A stretch of DNA of 64,000 nt from Lacrimispora xylanisolvens (GTDB lineage: Bacteria > Bacillota > Clostridia > Lachnospirales > Lachnospiraceae). Where the stretch lies: contig CP070896.1 of NCBI GenBank assembly GCA_017084465.1, positions 1,488,001-1,552,000 on the forward strand, given 5' to 3'. The position numbers were made by a program, and so were the translations under genes. The notes under the pieces were generated by a model that worked only from the letters and a program-made list of their open reading frames with translations, was not told the origin of the DNA and did no database searches. Below, in pieces: positions 31,734 to 39,980 of this stretch; the first letter of the stretch is position 1, and every line of letters begins with the position of its first letter.

Positions 31734-32561
31734 TTATTTTTCGTAAAGAAATTCTTCCGGAAGGGTAACTTTAAAATCACGGGCAAGATCTTTAAAGTTC
31801 TGTGGTGTGATTGTCTGCAGTTTATCCGGACGTATGGATAATACCTTTACCAGAATCTCTGCTGATTTTTCAACCGTATGCATTAATCCGAAGGTTAAGT
31901 CAAAGTCTTCACCAGAAGCAAAGAGACCATGATGGGCCCATACTGCCACGTCATATTTCTTCATTAACTCACTGGTGGCAACTGCGATATCCCGTCCGCC
32001 TGGTACCATCCAGCCAACGACACCGACACCACTTGGGAAAACAACGGGACATTCGGTAGCCATCTCCCATAACTCTCTTGTAAATACACGATCTTCCAAA
32101 GGCAGCACAAAGGTTAATGCAATTACATTAGCCGGATGAGCATGGTAAATAACCCGGTGCATGCCATTGGTTGCAATCTTCTTCACTTCATGATTCATTA
32201 AATGGGAAGGCAGCTCACTGGTGGGGCGTCCTCCGTTTACAAGTCCCCAGCAGATCCGGTAATTTTCTCCGGATTCATCGATTTCTATCATACAGGTATT
32301 GGCAGCCGGATCTAATATCACATTGCGGAAATATTTTCCGCTTCCTGTGACCATAAAATATTCTCCTGCCAGATCCTTTACCGTTGTTCCGATAGGCTGC
32401 CAGGAAGTGCTTTGATCTAATTCTTCCTTTACAGACTCCACTTCTTCTGCCTTAATCCGGTAGCTTAAATTGCCTCCGTTTCTTTCATGCCAGTTCTGTT
32501 TAAAACCATCGTCACACAAACGGATAAAGCCTTTTACAAATTCTGCATCTAATATCTTCAT
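31734..32561 (-). CDS. rhaD: Rhamnulose-1-phosphate aldolase
   Basis: 275 residues, class II (zinc) aldolase of the AraD/FucA fold. Metal ligands are visible in YHAHPANVIAL (two His) and WAHHGLFASG, and the catalytic Glu region in GGRPTSELPSHL. It splits L-rhamnulose-1-phosphate to dihydroxyacetone phosphate and L-lactaldehyde. It is the last gene of rhaB-rhaM-rhaA-rhaD, 16 bp after rhaA. No terminator is evident before the BirA site. Confidence 0.95.
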   Translation of the reverse strand: MKILDAEFVKGFIRLCDDGFKQNWHERNGGNLSYRIKAEEVESVKEELDQSTSWQPIGTTVKDLAGEYFMVTGSGKYFRNVILDPAANTCMIEIDESGENYRICWGLVNGGRPTSELPSHLMNHEVKKIATNGMHRVIYHAHPANVIALTFVLPLEDRVFTRELWEMATECPVVFPSGVGVVGWMVPGGRDIAVATSELMKKYDVAVWAHHGLFASGEDFDLTFGLMHTVEKSAEILVKVLSIRPDKLQTITPQNFKDLARDFKVTLPEEFLYEK

Positions 32562-32577
32562 GTTTCTTCTCCTCTAT

Positions 32578-33823
32578 TTACGGTCTGCCAGCACTTCTTT
32601 CATATGCGGTAATCTGGCTGAACCAGTCTTCTTTTGCAGGTACTCCGTTTAACTCACAGAAATAATTCCATACATCACCGATTGGATAGAGTTTTAACTC
32701 CTCCTGAAGCATCATAAGCTCTGTGAAATTACGGGATTCCTGTAAAGCAGCCAGTTTCTCATCAGGAAGCAGAAGGGCGTTTAAAAGAGCTTTCTGCATA
32801 TTTCTCATTCCTACTACCCAGGCGCTTAAACGGTTGATGCTGGCATCAAAAAAGTCCAGAGCCAAAAGGACACGGTCTGCTCCGCCACGAACAATCTCTT
32901 TTGCGATCTCTTTTGTCTCATCGTCAAATAGTACCACATGGTCACTATCCCAGCGAACTGGTCTGGTTACATGAAGTGCTACTTTATCAAAAAACAGAAG
33001 CATGGAAGAGATCTTATCGGAAACCACCTCAGTCGGATGATAATGTCCGCTGTCTAACAGGCAGAGAATATCATTCTTTGATGCATAGTTCATATAAAAT
33101 TCATGAGAGCCTACGGTACAGCTTTCCATACCAATACCAAAAAACCTTTGATTCCACTGCAACGAGTACCTTAGACTTATCGTAATCCACAGAAAGAATC
33201 TGGTCAAGGGAATCTTTTAATCTTGCTCTTGGTGAAGTACGGTCGGCGGGAATGTCCTTAAATCCGTCCGGAATCCAGATATTCATGGTACAGGGTGTAC
33301 CTAACTCTTCGGCAAAATACTGGGAAATACGGATGCACGCCTGTACATGGCGGATCCAGAATGCCCTTATTTCAGGATCTTCGCTTGATAAGGTGGCATG
33401 CTCTGCTTTTGAATGGGAAAATAATGTAGGATTAAAATCAATGCCGATTCCTCTTTCTTTCGCGAATTCCACCCATTTTGCAAAATGCTTTGGCTCCAGC
33501 TCATCCCGGTCAGCCCATTCTCCCTCTTCAAATACTGCGTAGCTTGCATGAAGATTAATTCTGTGTTTTCCAGGAATCAGGCTCAGCGCCTTATCCATAT
33601 CTGCCATCAGTTCTTTGGGATTGCGTGCCCGTCCCGGATAATTTCCGGTAGTCTGGATTCCTCCTGATAATGCACCGGCTCCATCAAAACCTGTTACGTC
33701 ATCTCCCTGCCAGCAATGCATGGAGATGGGGATCTGTTTCAGTGCCAGAAGTACCTGGTCTGTGTCAACGCCTACTGCTTTATATGATTCCCTTGCTGCT
33801 TCATATCTTTCTTTGATTGTCAT
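32578..33823 (-). CDS. rhaA: L-rhamnose isomerase, one frame break
   Basis: Restored length about 415 residues. [27 protein letters not shown] and [10 protein letters not shown] are conserved RhaA motifs. After the break [28 protein letters not shown] supplies metal-binding His/Asp residues (in outline). It converts L-rhamnose to L-rhamnulose. The start at 33823 is preferred (AGGAAG upstream) over an in-frame codon at 33850. The break is in the A6 run 33139-33144 (T6 on the coding strand); T5 restores [17 protein letters not shown]. Confidence 0.93.
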
Positions 33824-33846
33824 AATTTTTTCTTCCTTTCTTTTTT

Positions 33847-34161
33847 TCAATCTAAATGGAATACCGGTTTTAACCCGTCTGAAACAGGGCTGTTGTCTGG
33901 ATTAGTTTTCATAATGTCCGCCATATAATCCCACCATTTCCGGTTAATGGGGGTATCTGCAGATTTCGCCCATTTCTCTTCCTCTTCTATTTCGATATAT
34001 CCATAGAGCACATTGGTTTCCTCATCTAAAAATATGGAATAATTATGTCCGCCGCATTCATGAATCATTTCTTTCATTTCCGGCCAAAGCAAATTGTGGC
34101 GTCTCTCATATTCCTCCGCCATTCCTTCATTTAAATACATTTTAAATGATTTTCTGATCAT
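33847..34161 (-). CDS. rhaM: L-rhamnose mutarotase
   Basis: 104 residues from the ATG at 34161, exactly the usual RhaM length; the upstream codon at 34182 is not needed. YERRHNLLWPEMKEMIHECGGHNYSIFLDEE and RKWWDYMADIM (in outline) contain the catalytic His and Trp positions of the family. It interconverts the alpha and beta anomers of L-rhamnose ahead of the isomerase. It lies between rhaB and rhaA on the same strand with about 21-23 bp gaps. Confidence 0.95.
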   Translation of the reverse strand: MIRKSFKMYLNEGMAEEYERRHNLLWPEMKEMIHECGGHNYSIFLDEETNVLYGYIEIEEEEKWAKSADTPINRKWWDYMADIMKTNPDNSPVSDGLKPVFHLD

Positions 34162-34182
34162 ATCGTTCCTCTCCCATCCCAT

Positions 34183-35612
34183 TTACAGCGGTTTATATTC
34201 TTTTACAGCAAATGACTGGTATACTGATTCTCTTGCTGTTTTTAAATCTTTAAATTCTCCGTATGAGATCATCTGAGCTAGCAGATTTCCAATTGCAGTG
34301 GCTTCTCCCGGTCCGGCATAAACGGTTTTCCCCGTCTGTTTTGCAGTTAATTCATTTAGGTAAGCTGCATTGGAACCGCCTCCCACCACATGAAGACTGG
34401 AATATGTTTTTCCTGTAATGGACTGAAGCTCTTTGGCTGTATCTCTATAGCATGCAGCAAGACTGTTATAAATCACTGCCGCAATTTCTCCTGGACTTTT
34501 TGGTACAGGCTGGTTATTTCTCTGACAGAACTCAGCAACCGCATTTATCATACTTTCAGGAGCCAGAAAACAGTTATCGTTACAGTCAACCAGAGAAGGA
34601 ATACGTTCCTTTGATGCAAGCTCACACAGCTCTGCAAAGGAATAAATCTCGCCTCTCTCTGCCAGTTCTTTTTTTACTGACTGTATCATCCAAAGTCCCA
34701 TAATATTTTTTAAATACCGATAACGGAAATCGTACCCGCCTTCGTTGGTAAAGTTAGCTTCCATACTTTTGATGGAACAGTCGGCAGCCGGAAGTTCGGT
34801 TCCCATAAGGGACCATGTTCCTGAGCTGATGTATAGTATGTCCTCCTGAGGTTCTTCTTTTCCCGGAACTTTAGGAACAGCCATTACCGCAGAACCAGTA
34901 TCATGAGTGGCAGGCAACACCACGGTACAGGAAAATCCCACCTCTTTTATGATATCCTCAGTGAACTGGCCCGCCTTTGTTCCAGGCATGGAAAGCGGTC
35001 TAAATAACTTCTCCGGATAGGAAAGCTTACGAATCAGTTCATAATCCCAATCCTCGGTTACAGGGCTGACCAGCTGGGTCGTGGTCGCATTGGTATACTC
35101 CTGTTTCTTTTCTCCCGTCAGCAGAAAATGAAAGTAATCCGGTATCATAAGGAGTGATTCAGCTCTCTTAAGAAGCTCTGGTTCTTTCTCCTTAATAGCC
35201 ATCAGCTGATAAATCGTGTTGAAGATCTGTTTTTGAATTCCGGTTCTCTTATATAAATCATTCTGGGAAATGATTTCATATACCTTTTCATCCATTCCAG
35301 TTGTTCTGTCATCCCGGTATCCTGCTGCCCTTCCAAGAATTTTATTCTCCTCATCAAGAAGAACAAAATCCACTGCCCAGGTGTCAATGCCCATGCTTAC
35401 GGGTATCTTACCAAGTTTTTACACTGCTTCAGTCCCTCTTTTATTTCAGCAAATAAGGACTCCACATCCCAGGATAAATGACCATTCTCCTGCTTCATGC
35501 CATTGTCAAAACGGTAAATCTCTTCCAGAATTATCTTGTTGTCCTTCACAGTGCCGAGTATATGACGACCACTGGAGGCTCCAATGTCTACGGCAAGATA
35601 ATATTTTTCCAT
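34183..35612 (-). CDS. rhaB: Rhamnulokinase (FGGY family), one frame break
   Basis: Restored length about 476 residues. YYLAVDIGASSGRHILG is the N-terminal ATPase motif. After the break come GIDTWAVDFVLLDE, PATHDTGSAV, YISSGTWSLMGTE and VVGGGSNAAYLNELTA, all standard in RhaB. It phosphorylates L-rhamnulose. The break lies at 35411-35412, where one extra G on the coding strand gives NLGKIPVSMGIDTW. RBS is weak. It heads the rhaBMAD operon, whose promoter is probably between 35620 and 35700 (TATGATATAAAT on the minus strand). Confidence 0.93.
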
Positions 35613-35706
35613 ACGCACCACACTCTTTCATTATTATTGCCCACGCTCTCTGGGCATAAAGGGATACCCACATTTCTATTTATATCATAACGGATATTTA
35701 AATAAA

Positions 35707-35745
35707 AAATAAGGACGCTGTTTAATTAAAACTACGTCCTTATTT
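35707..35745 (-). terminator. Hairpin with T tract upstream of the rhaB promoter
   Basis: Perfect 11-bp stem AAATAAGGACG / CGTCCTTATTT. On the minus strand it is followed by TTTTATTTAAAT, so it looks like an intrinsic terminator reading towards rhaB. No minus-strand gene lies close upstream. The remaining gap 35622-35944 holds the presumed rhaB promoter and, on the plus strand, TATAAT-like boxes near 35815 and 35850 for the CarD-like gene. Confidence 0.6.
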
Positions 35746-35944
35746 GCACTTTCTTTTAAAGTTACTAAAAATATTAAATAGATTAACACGTAATATAGTC
35801 GTAAGTTTGGGTATAATCGCCGTATACACGTCGTCTGCAATTATGGTATAATATAAATATCAAAGATGTGGTTTGCTTTACGGGTACGTGAGTCCGGTTT
35901 TAGTGAACTGCATTTTTTATTTTATTAGAAAGAGGTGAGATATT

Positions 35945-36441
35945 ATGAACATAGGTGATGTCTTTATATACGGAAATCATGGTATTTGTAAGGTTACCGG
36001 ATTACAGGATATGTGTATGGATGAAAAAATCAGCCAATATTATGTACTCAAACCTGTTTACCATGCTGCCGCTACAGTATACATTTCATCTATTAGCAGC
36101 AGAAGAAAAACTGAAATTCGCCACATTCTCTCTGCCGATGAAATTTTCTCTCTACTCTAAAAAAAATACCGGATAAAGATCACATTTGGAATAATGATAA
36201 TCGTAAGCGAAAAGAATCATACCGCCAGATTCTTGCAGATGGTAACCATTCCGAACTTGTAAAAATGGTAAAAACGCTACGTTGGCACAAACAAGAGATA
36301 AAAAACACGAATAAAAATAATAAACTACAGATCTCCGATGAAGACTTTCTTAAGGATGCTGAAAAAGCGCTTTGCGAGGAGTTTGCTTATGTATTGAACA
36401 TCGAGCGTGAAGAGGTTATTCCGTTTATTTATGAACAGTGA
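35945..36441 (+). CDS. CarD-family RNA polymerase-binding regulator, one frame break
   Basis: Restored length about 165 residues, typical of the short CarD/CdnL-type proteins. The N-terminal RNAP-interaction (Tudor-like) part reads IGDVFIYGNHGICKVTGL and YYVLKPVYHAAATVYI. After the break comes the helical part LLKKIPDKDHIWNNDNRKRKESYRQIL (in outline) through LKDAEKALCEEFAYVLNIEREEV. Reading stops after SADEIFSLL at an A8 run (36159-36166); one more base restores LLKKIPD. AGAGGTGAG precedes the ATG. It probably modulates promoter opening. The region is AT-rich compared with the flanking operons. Confidence 0.82.
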
Positions 36442-36482
36442 TGTTAACCCCGACTATTCAATTTATTATTTTTCATTTTTTC

Positions 36483-36511
36483 TTGACATACTCAAATTAT
36501 CGTGTTATACT
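36483..36511 (+). promoter_or_regulatory. Promoter of the cold-shock gene
   Basis: TTGACA (36483-36488), 17-bp spacer, TATACT (36506-36511). This gives a leader of about 120 nt before the ATG at 36639, unusually long for a 66-codon gene. Confidence 0.82.
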
Positions 36512-36540
36512 TTAAACAGTATTTAAATAAAGTCTTGATT

Positions 36541-36597
36541 TCGCATATATACGTAAGTCATTATTCTATTGATGATTTACGCATATGTGCGATTTTT
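36541..36597 (+). promoter_or_regulatory. Long hairpin in the cold-shock gene leader
   Basis: CGCATATATACGTAAGTCAT (36541-36560) pairs end to end with the 20 bases at 36571-36590 through Watson-Crick and a few G-U pairs. The loop is 10 nt and ATTTTTAG follows. It can act as an intrinsic terminator or a temperature-sensitive structure in the 5' leader. An A/U-rich stem of this length is a plausible thermosensor, but that is inference. Confidence 0.65.
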
Positions 36598-36638
36598 AGT
36601 TTTATCGAATATAATTATAATTTAAGGAGGTATCTTTA

Positions 36639-36839
36639 ATGAATAAAGGTACAGTAAAATGGTTTAATGCGCAAAAGGGATTTGGTTTTATCAGCGACGA
36701 GAAGGGTAACGATATTTTCGTTCATTTTTCAGGTCTAGCTATGGACGGTTATAAGTCATTAGATGACGGACAGTCTGTAACATTTGATGTTACAGAGGGT
36801 AATCGTGGGTTACAAGCTGTAAACGTTAACCTCGCATAA
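36639..36839 (+). CDS. Cold-shock protein (CspA family)
   Basis: 66 residues forming one cold-shock domain, with RNP1 KGFGFI and RNP2 DIFVHF and the start [11 protein letters not shown]. It binds single-stranded RNA/DNA and acts as an RNA chaperone. AAGGAGG precedes the ATG at good spacing. The gene is monocistronic, with its own promoter, a structured 5' leader and a terminator. Confidence 0.95.
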   Translation: MNKGTVKWFNAQKGFGFISDEKGNDIFVHFSGLAMDGYKSLDDGQSVTFDVTEGNRGLQAVNVNLA

Positions 36840-36846
36840 ACATTAA

Positions 36847-36875
36847 AAAGACTGCTTTCGAGTGGTCTTTTTTTT
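36847..36875 (+). terminator. Terminator of the cold-shock gene
   Basis: Stem AAAGACTGCT / AGTGGTCTTT (with G-U pairs), tetraloop TTCG, followed by a run of T. Confidence 0.85.
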
Positions 36876-36882
36876 ATTTATA

Positions 36883-36978
36883 TCAACAGTTTTCTTCATT
36901 GCCTCCATAAGATTGATGATGGGGCATAGTAAGTGCGAGACACGCTGACAGCGTACCTACGGTTAATAGTTTTCTCAT
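36883..36978 (-). CDS. Possible 31-residue hydrophobic peptide ending in Cys
   Basis: ATG at 36978 with GGAGG 5 bases upstream opens a 31-codon frame. It has a Lys-Leu-Leu start, a hydrophobic core with LSAC (lipobox-like, but only 13 residues in), a His-His and Gly-Gly, and a C-terminal EENC. The good ribosome site and the position in an otherwise unexplained stretch suggest it may be real: a small lipoprotein, a signalling peptide or a type I toxin. No family is recognised. Confidence 0.35.
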   Translation of the reverse strand: MRKLLTVGTLSACLALTMPHHQSYGGNEENC

Positions 36979-37052
36979 AAATCCTCCAAAAGTTTATCAA
37001 TTTAGGGAACACAAGCGAGGCAATGAAAGGGCAGGAAAATGCGGTTGCTCTC

Positions 37053-37081
37053 TTGATTTTGATATACAGATATGTTATATT
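37053..37081 (+). promoter_or_regulatory. Promoter facing the small toxin gene
   Basis: TTGATT (37053-37058), 17-bp spacer, TATATT (37076-37081). Transcription towards the convergent toxin gene would begin near 37088. Confidence 0.55.
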
Positions 37082-37087
37082 AGAATC

Positions 37088-37188
37088 ACAAAAGGAACAA
37101 CCGCCCCTCCACAAGGGGTTGGCCATTATATGAGATAGAAAATTCCACCCTCAAACACGTCCAATGTTTTACAAGGGTGGTTTTCTAT
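37088..37188 (+). ncRNA. Candidate antitoxin RNA of a type I toxin-antitoxin locus
   Basis: Downstream of the plus-strand promoter the transcript would contain a CCCCT/AGGGG hairpin (37104-37118). It would end in a 15-bp hairpin (ATAGAAAA..CCACCCT with AGGGTGG..TTTTCTAT, 37135-37188) that is also placed to terminate the minus-strand toxin mRNA. Convergent RNAs sharing a bidirectional terminator are the arrangement of par/fst-type loci. No coding potential is seen in this RNA. Confidence 0.45.
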
Positions 37189-37217
37189 GCCTGTTTCCAG
37201 GACTTTATAGAAAAACG

Positions 37218-37301
37218 CTACTTACAATTATAAAAAATAAAGGTAAGTAATGCTAAAATGAACATACCAAAGGCCATAAGGTCTTTAAAGTCATATTTCA
37301 T
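37218..37301 (-). CDS. Putative holin-like type I toxin
   Basis: A 27-residue peptide with a short charged start (MKYDFKDLM), a single membrane helix containing FGMFILALLTFIFY, and an NCK end. This is the layout of the small holin-like toxins of Firmicutes, which often carry an FGTFLLALLTYI-type core. GGAGGTGG lies 8 bases before the ATG. An 8-bp palindrome (CTATCTAT/ATAGATAG) sits directly upstream of the ribosome site and could modulate access. A plus-strand promoter and hairpin lie downstream in antisense orientation. Such toxins depolarise the membrane when the antisense RNA is lost. Confidence 0.6.
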   Translation of the reverse strand: MKYDFKDLMAFGMFILALLTFIFYNCK

Positions 37302-37522
37302 CCGCACCACCTCCTATCTATGTATAGATAGAAGGCCAACGCCCTTGCAGTGACACGATTATTCCATATCACTATGGTAATATATCCCATTTTATTGTGC
37401 AATTACTTTTCCCCAAAAGAATGCGCAGAAACTGCCCTGCCGCTGTTTCTCAATTCTCTTCAGCTTCATTATCCACCATGCCCACACAAAGACAAATTAT
37501 AATAATCTACCACAATACAAAA

Positions 37523-37558
37523 CGTCACGGAATACTGAATTTCAGTCTTTCCGTGACG
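37523..37558 (-). terminator. Hairpin downstream of the coiled-coil gene
   Basis: 10-bp stem CGTCACGGAA / TTCCGTGACG whose loop contains ACTGAATTTCAGT, itself palindromic. On the minus strand TTTTGTATT follows, so it may end transcripts of the gene ending at 37666. Nothing else is recognised in 37310-37665. Confidence 0.5.
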
Positions 37559-37665
37559 CTTGATTATTTTTTCAATACCATTTTGCATAAATAAGAATAA
37601 CCAACTATAAACTTAGATAAATTAGCGTCCTTATTCGCATTCCCACTTAATTGCTTTTAATCTTC

Positions 37666-37899
37666 CTACTCAGCCTTGGAAGAAATAAGTAATTCCTTTA
37701 AATCCATAATAGACATTTCGTGCTCGTCCAGTATTGTGGATACTTCCTTAAACTGTTCCAGCTTTATTTTATCCTGAATTTCTTTTTCCTTTTCATCCAG
37801 TGTAATGAGACTTTCCTTATACTGCTTGATGGATTCCTGAACTTCCGTTAACTCTTCCTGAAGTTTCTCAAGCGCTGTTTTTCTGACTCCTCTTGGCAT
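37666..37899 (-). CDS. Small coiled-coil protein of unknown function
   Basis: 77 residues starting MPRGVRKTALEKL at 37899, where GGAGAGG lies upstream; an earlier in-frame start at 37971 is unlikely. Residues about 8-50 are a charged heptad-like helix (LEKLQEELTEVQESIKQYKESL), followed by a short helical tail (HEMSIMDLKELL). It resembles small DUF4315-like coiled-coil proteins but I cannot assign it with confidence. It is a single gene between the AT-rich segment and the AraC gene. Confidence 0.55.
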   Translation of the reverse strand: MPRGVRKTALEKLQEELTEVQESIKQYKESLITLDEKEKEIQDKIKLEQFKEVSTILDEHEMSIMDLKELLISSKAE

Positions 37900-38088
37900 A
37901 TTGGTCCTCTCCTTTACAGATATTATTAAATTAACCATATATAACCAAGTATATGCAGAAATGATTTTCATTATTACAAAAATACAAGTTATTAATAAAT
38001 TATATTTGTTTTCTTTTTTACATTTTTAAAGCATCACTTCCGGTTCTTCATCCTTTACATAGAAGAAAAGGGATACTCCTTAATACTG

Positions 38089-39078
38089 TTATCTCTTCCC
38101 ATCGGGAAATGGCAGCGTTACATTTTTATCCCTGTATTCTTTTGGAGACATACCATAGTAATTCCGAAAAATACGATGAAAATAACTGGTATTGTCATAT
38201 CCTACTGCAATGGATATATCCGTGATAGAGAGTCTGGTATTCAGAAGAAGAAAAGAAGCCTGATTCAGCCGCTTAATCTGAATGAGTTCCTTAAATGTCC
38301 GGCCTGTGAGACGTTTTACTGCTTTGCTCAGCCAGTAAATATTGTAGTTTAAGCTGGCTGCGAGTTCTGTCAGTTCCCCATCTTTATAATTTTCATCAAT
38401 GAATTTTAAAACCTGAAAAGTCAGCTTCTGGTCAAAACTTTCTGATGTGTGGCTGATCTTATCGGTGTAGTGCATGAGTTGAAGAAACAAAAGCCCCATT
38501 GTAACCTGATTAATGCTTCTTTTATTTGGCTGGTCATTGAGCAGAGTCCATACCATATTTTCCACCAGATTTTGTACTGGAAGAACGTCAGCCACCTGAA
38601 AATGCAGGTAACTGGCATAGCGTGGATCAAAGCAAAGACTGCCTACCAGAAAATCTCTTAGAAGGTTTTTCTCCTCTCCCATCATCTGAAAAGCAGTATC
38701 AAAAAACTCCGGAAGAATGATAAAATTAACGGCAATATCTCCCTCACCTGCAGGAAGTATTTCCTGTGTTGCATGCTGATTTAAAAACAGCAGTTCCCCG
38801 GTTTTTAATACTACCTCTTCCCCGTCAATCCGGTGGGTGGTCTCTCCCTGGCACATATAAATCACTTCTATATAATTATGTTTATGTCTTGGGAAATGAA
38901 CAAATCTGGTATGAGGTCTGATGCGGATCATTTTACCATGCTCTAACATCTTTCTGCTGTCGATCACCAGCTCCTGCCCCTCTGTATACCGCTTCCGGTC
39001 GATTTCCGTCCGGCCGTTTATAATCTCCCGTTCCTCATCGGTGATCACTGCAAGACGGCTTATAATCTCCTGATTCAC
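38089..39078 (-). CDS. AraC-family transcriptional regulator
   Basis: 329 residues. The N-terminal cupin-like ligand domain (HKHNYIEVIYMCQGETTHRIDGEEVVLKTGELLFLNQ region, in outline) is followed by two C-terminal helix-turn-helices (LAASLNYNIYWLSKAVKRLTGRTF; ITDISIAVGYDNTSYFHRIFRNYYGMSPKEYR, in outline). The GTG start overlaps the stop of the MORN gene by 4 bp and has GGAGGAGG upstream. It could regulate the rha operon, which lies 2.5 kb away, but its tight coupling to the MORN and MocR genes points to its own small operon. Confidence 0.9.
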   Translation of the reverse strand: MNQEIISRLAVITDEEREIINGRTEIDRKRYTEGQELVIDSRKMLEHGKMIRIRPHTRFVHFPRHKHNYIEVIYMCQGETTHRIDGEEVVLKTGELLFLNQHATQEILPAGEGDIAVNFIILPEFFDTAFQMMGEEKNLLRDFLVGSLCFDPRYASYLHFQVADVLPVQNLVENMVWTLLNDQPNKRSINQVTMGLLFLQLMHYTDKISHTSESFDQKLTFQVLKFIDENYKDGELTELAASLNYNIYWLSKAVKRLTGRTFKELIQIKRLNQASFLLLNTRLSITDISIAVGYDNTSYFHRIFRNYYGMSPKEYRDKNVTLPFPDGKR

Positions 39079-39980
39079 TGACTGGTGCCTCCTCCTTCAA
39101 TTTGGGAGAACGAAATTAAGTTTCTCCATCGATCCTCACCTATGGCTCGTTCACTAAGAGCATAGGCGTGATCCTTTTCCCCATTGGCAAGGAGTTTATA
39201 AATCACTGCCCCCTTTGCATCTGTTTCTTTGATCCACCGGTCATTTAATACAATCACTCCGTCTTTCACCTGAAACTGCCACACAGCGGTCTCTCCCTGC
39301 CTGTTGGTACTGGAATATGTGATGTCTCCCTGCATGAGGTCATCCTGAAACATTCCGTTTTTAGAGGTTTTGACAGTAATATCCTGAGTCACTCCATCGT
39401 AATAGCGGTAACCGCATTCACCGCTGCCGTTCATCTTTCCATTCTTCCAGCTTCCATAGGAATAATCATACCGTTTCCCCTCTTCCAGGCTAAGGACTGA
39501 GATGGCCGAAACAGTTCCATCCGGCATTCCATTTTTAAAATCTCCATAAAATACAACGGTTGGCTTTAAAAATACGATCCCAGTTCCATCCTTGATTTCA
39601 CGTATTAACATCTCTTCCGAATACATACAGGGAAATTCAGCAATGGAATCGCCATTTGCTTCTATTAACCTTGCGGCACCTTCCAGATCCCCGTCTTTCA
39701 ACCTGCCGTTCAGCCCTTCTAAAAATTCACGATTGGCCGCAGTCAGAGAAATTCCCGTATCTGCCATTTCTATAACCGCTGTTTCTGGTGCTTGTATTTC
39801 TTTTTCCTGAATCTGAGATAACTCTGACTTCTTAAGCTGCTTATCCTTATTTTGTACTTCCTTACTGTTTCTTATGGTTCCTGCCACACTTAAAAGAAGC
39901 ATCAACAGGGATACCAGGGCAATGGTGACGCCAATTCTTATATTTTCTTCTCTTCTGGCTTTATTACCATCAAAATTCAC
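39075..39980 (-). CDS. Membrane-anchored MORN-repeat protein
   Basis: 301 residues. One membrane helix near residues 17-35 is followed by a charged linker and then MORN-like repeats: VFYGDFKNGMPDG, YSYGSWKNGKMNGSGECGY and similar. MORN repeats usually mediate membrane or protein contacts; bacterial roles are poorly known. The GTG start at 39980 shares 4 bases with the MocR stop and has AAGGGGGG upstream. Its stop overlaps the AraC start. Translational coupling of the three genes is likely. Confidence 0.7.
   Translation of the reverse strand: MNFDGNKARREENIRIGVTIALVSLLMLLLSVAGTIRNSKEVQNKDKQLKKSELSQIQEKEIQAPETAVIEMADTGISLTAANREFLEGLNGRLKDGDLEGAARLIEANGDSIAEFPCMYSEEMLIREIKDGTGIVFLKPTVVFYGDFKNGMPDGTVSAISVLSLEEGKRYDYSYGSWKNGKMNGSGECGYRYYDGVTQDITVKTSKNGMFQDDLMQGDITYSSTNRQGETAVWQFQVKDGVIVLNDRWIKETDAKGAVIYKLLANGEKDHAYALSERAIGEDRWRNLISFSQIEGGGTSQ

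Noticed and set aside
35945..36160. 71-residue stand-alone N-terminal CarD domain
   Set aside because: The C-terminal helical CarD domain continues in another frame directly after an A8 run, so a frame break is more likely than a short protein.
36896..37126. 76-codon minus-strand ORF in the AT-rich segment
   Set aside because: No ribosome site, no recognisable domain. It runs through the plus-strand promoter and overlaps the better-supported 31-codon frame.
38089..39078. Calling the AraC gene rhaR/rhaS
   Set aside because: It is translationally coupled to the MORN and MocR genes and separated from rhaB by several unrelated genes; proximity alone is not enough.
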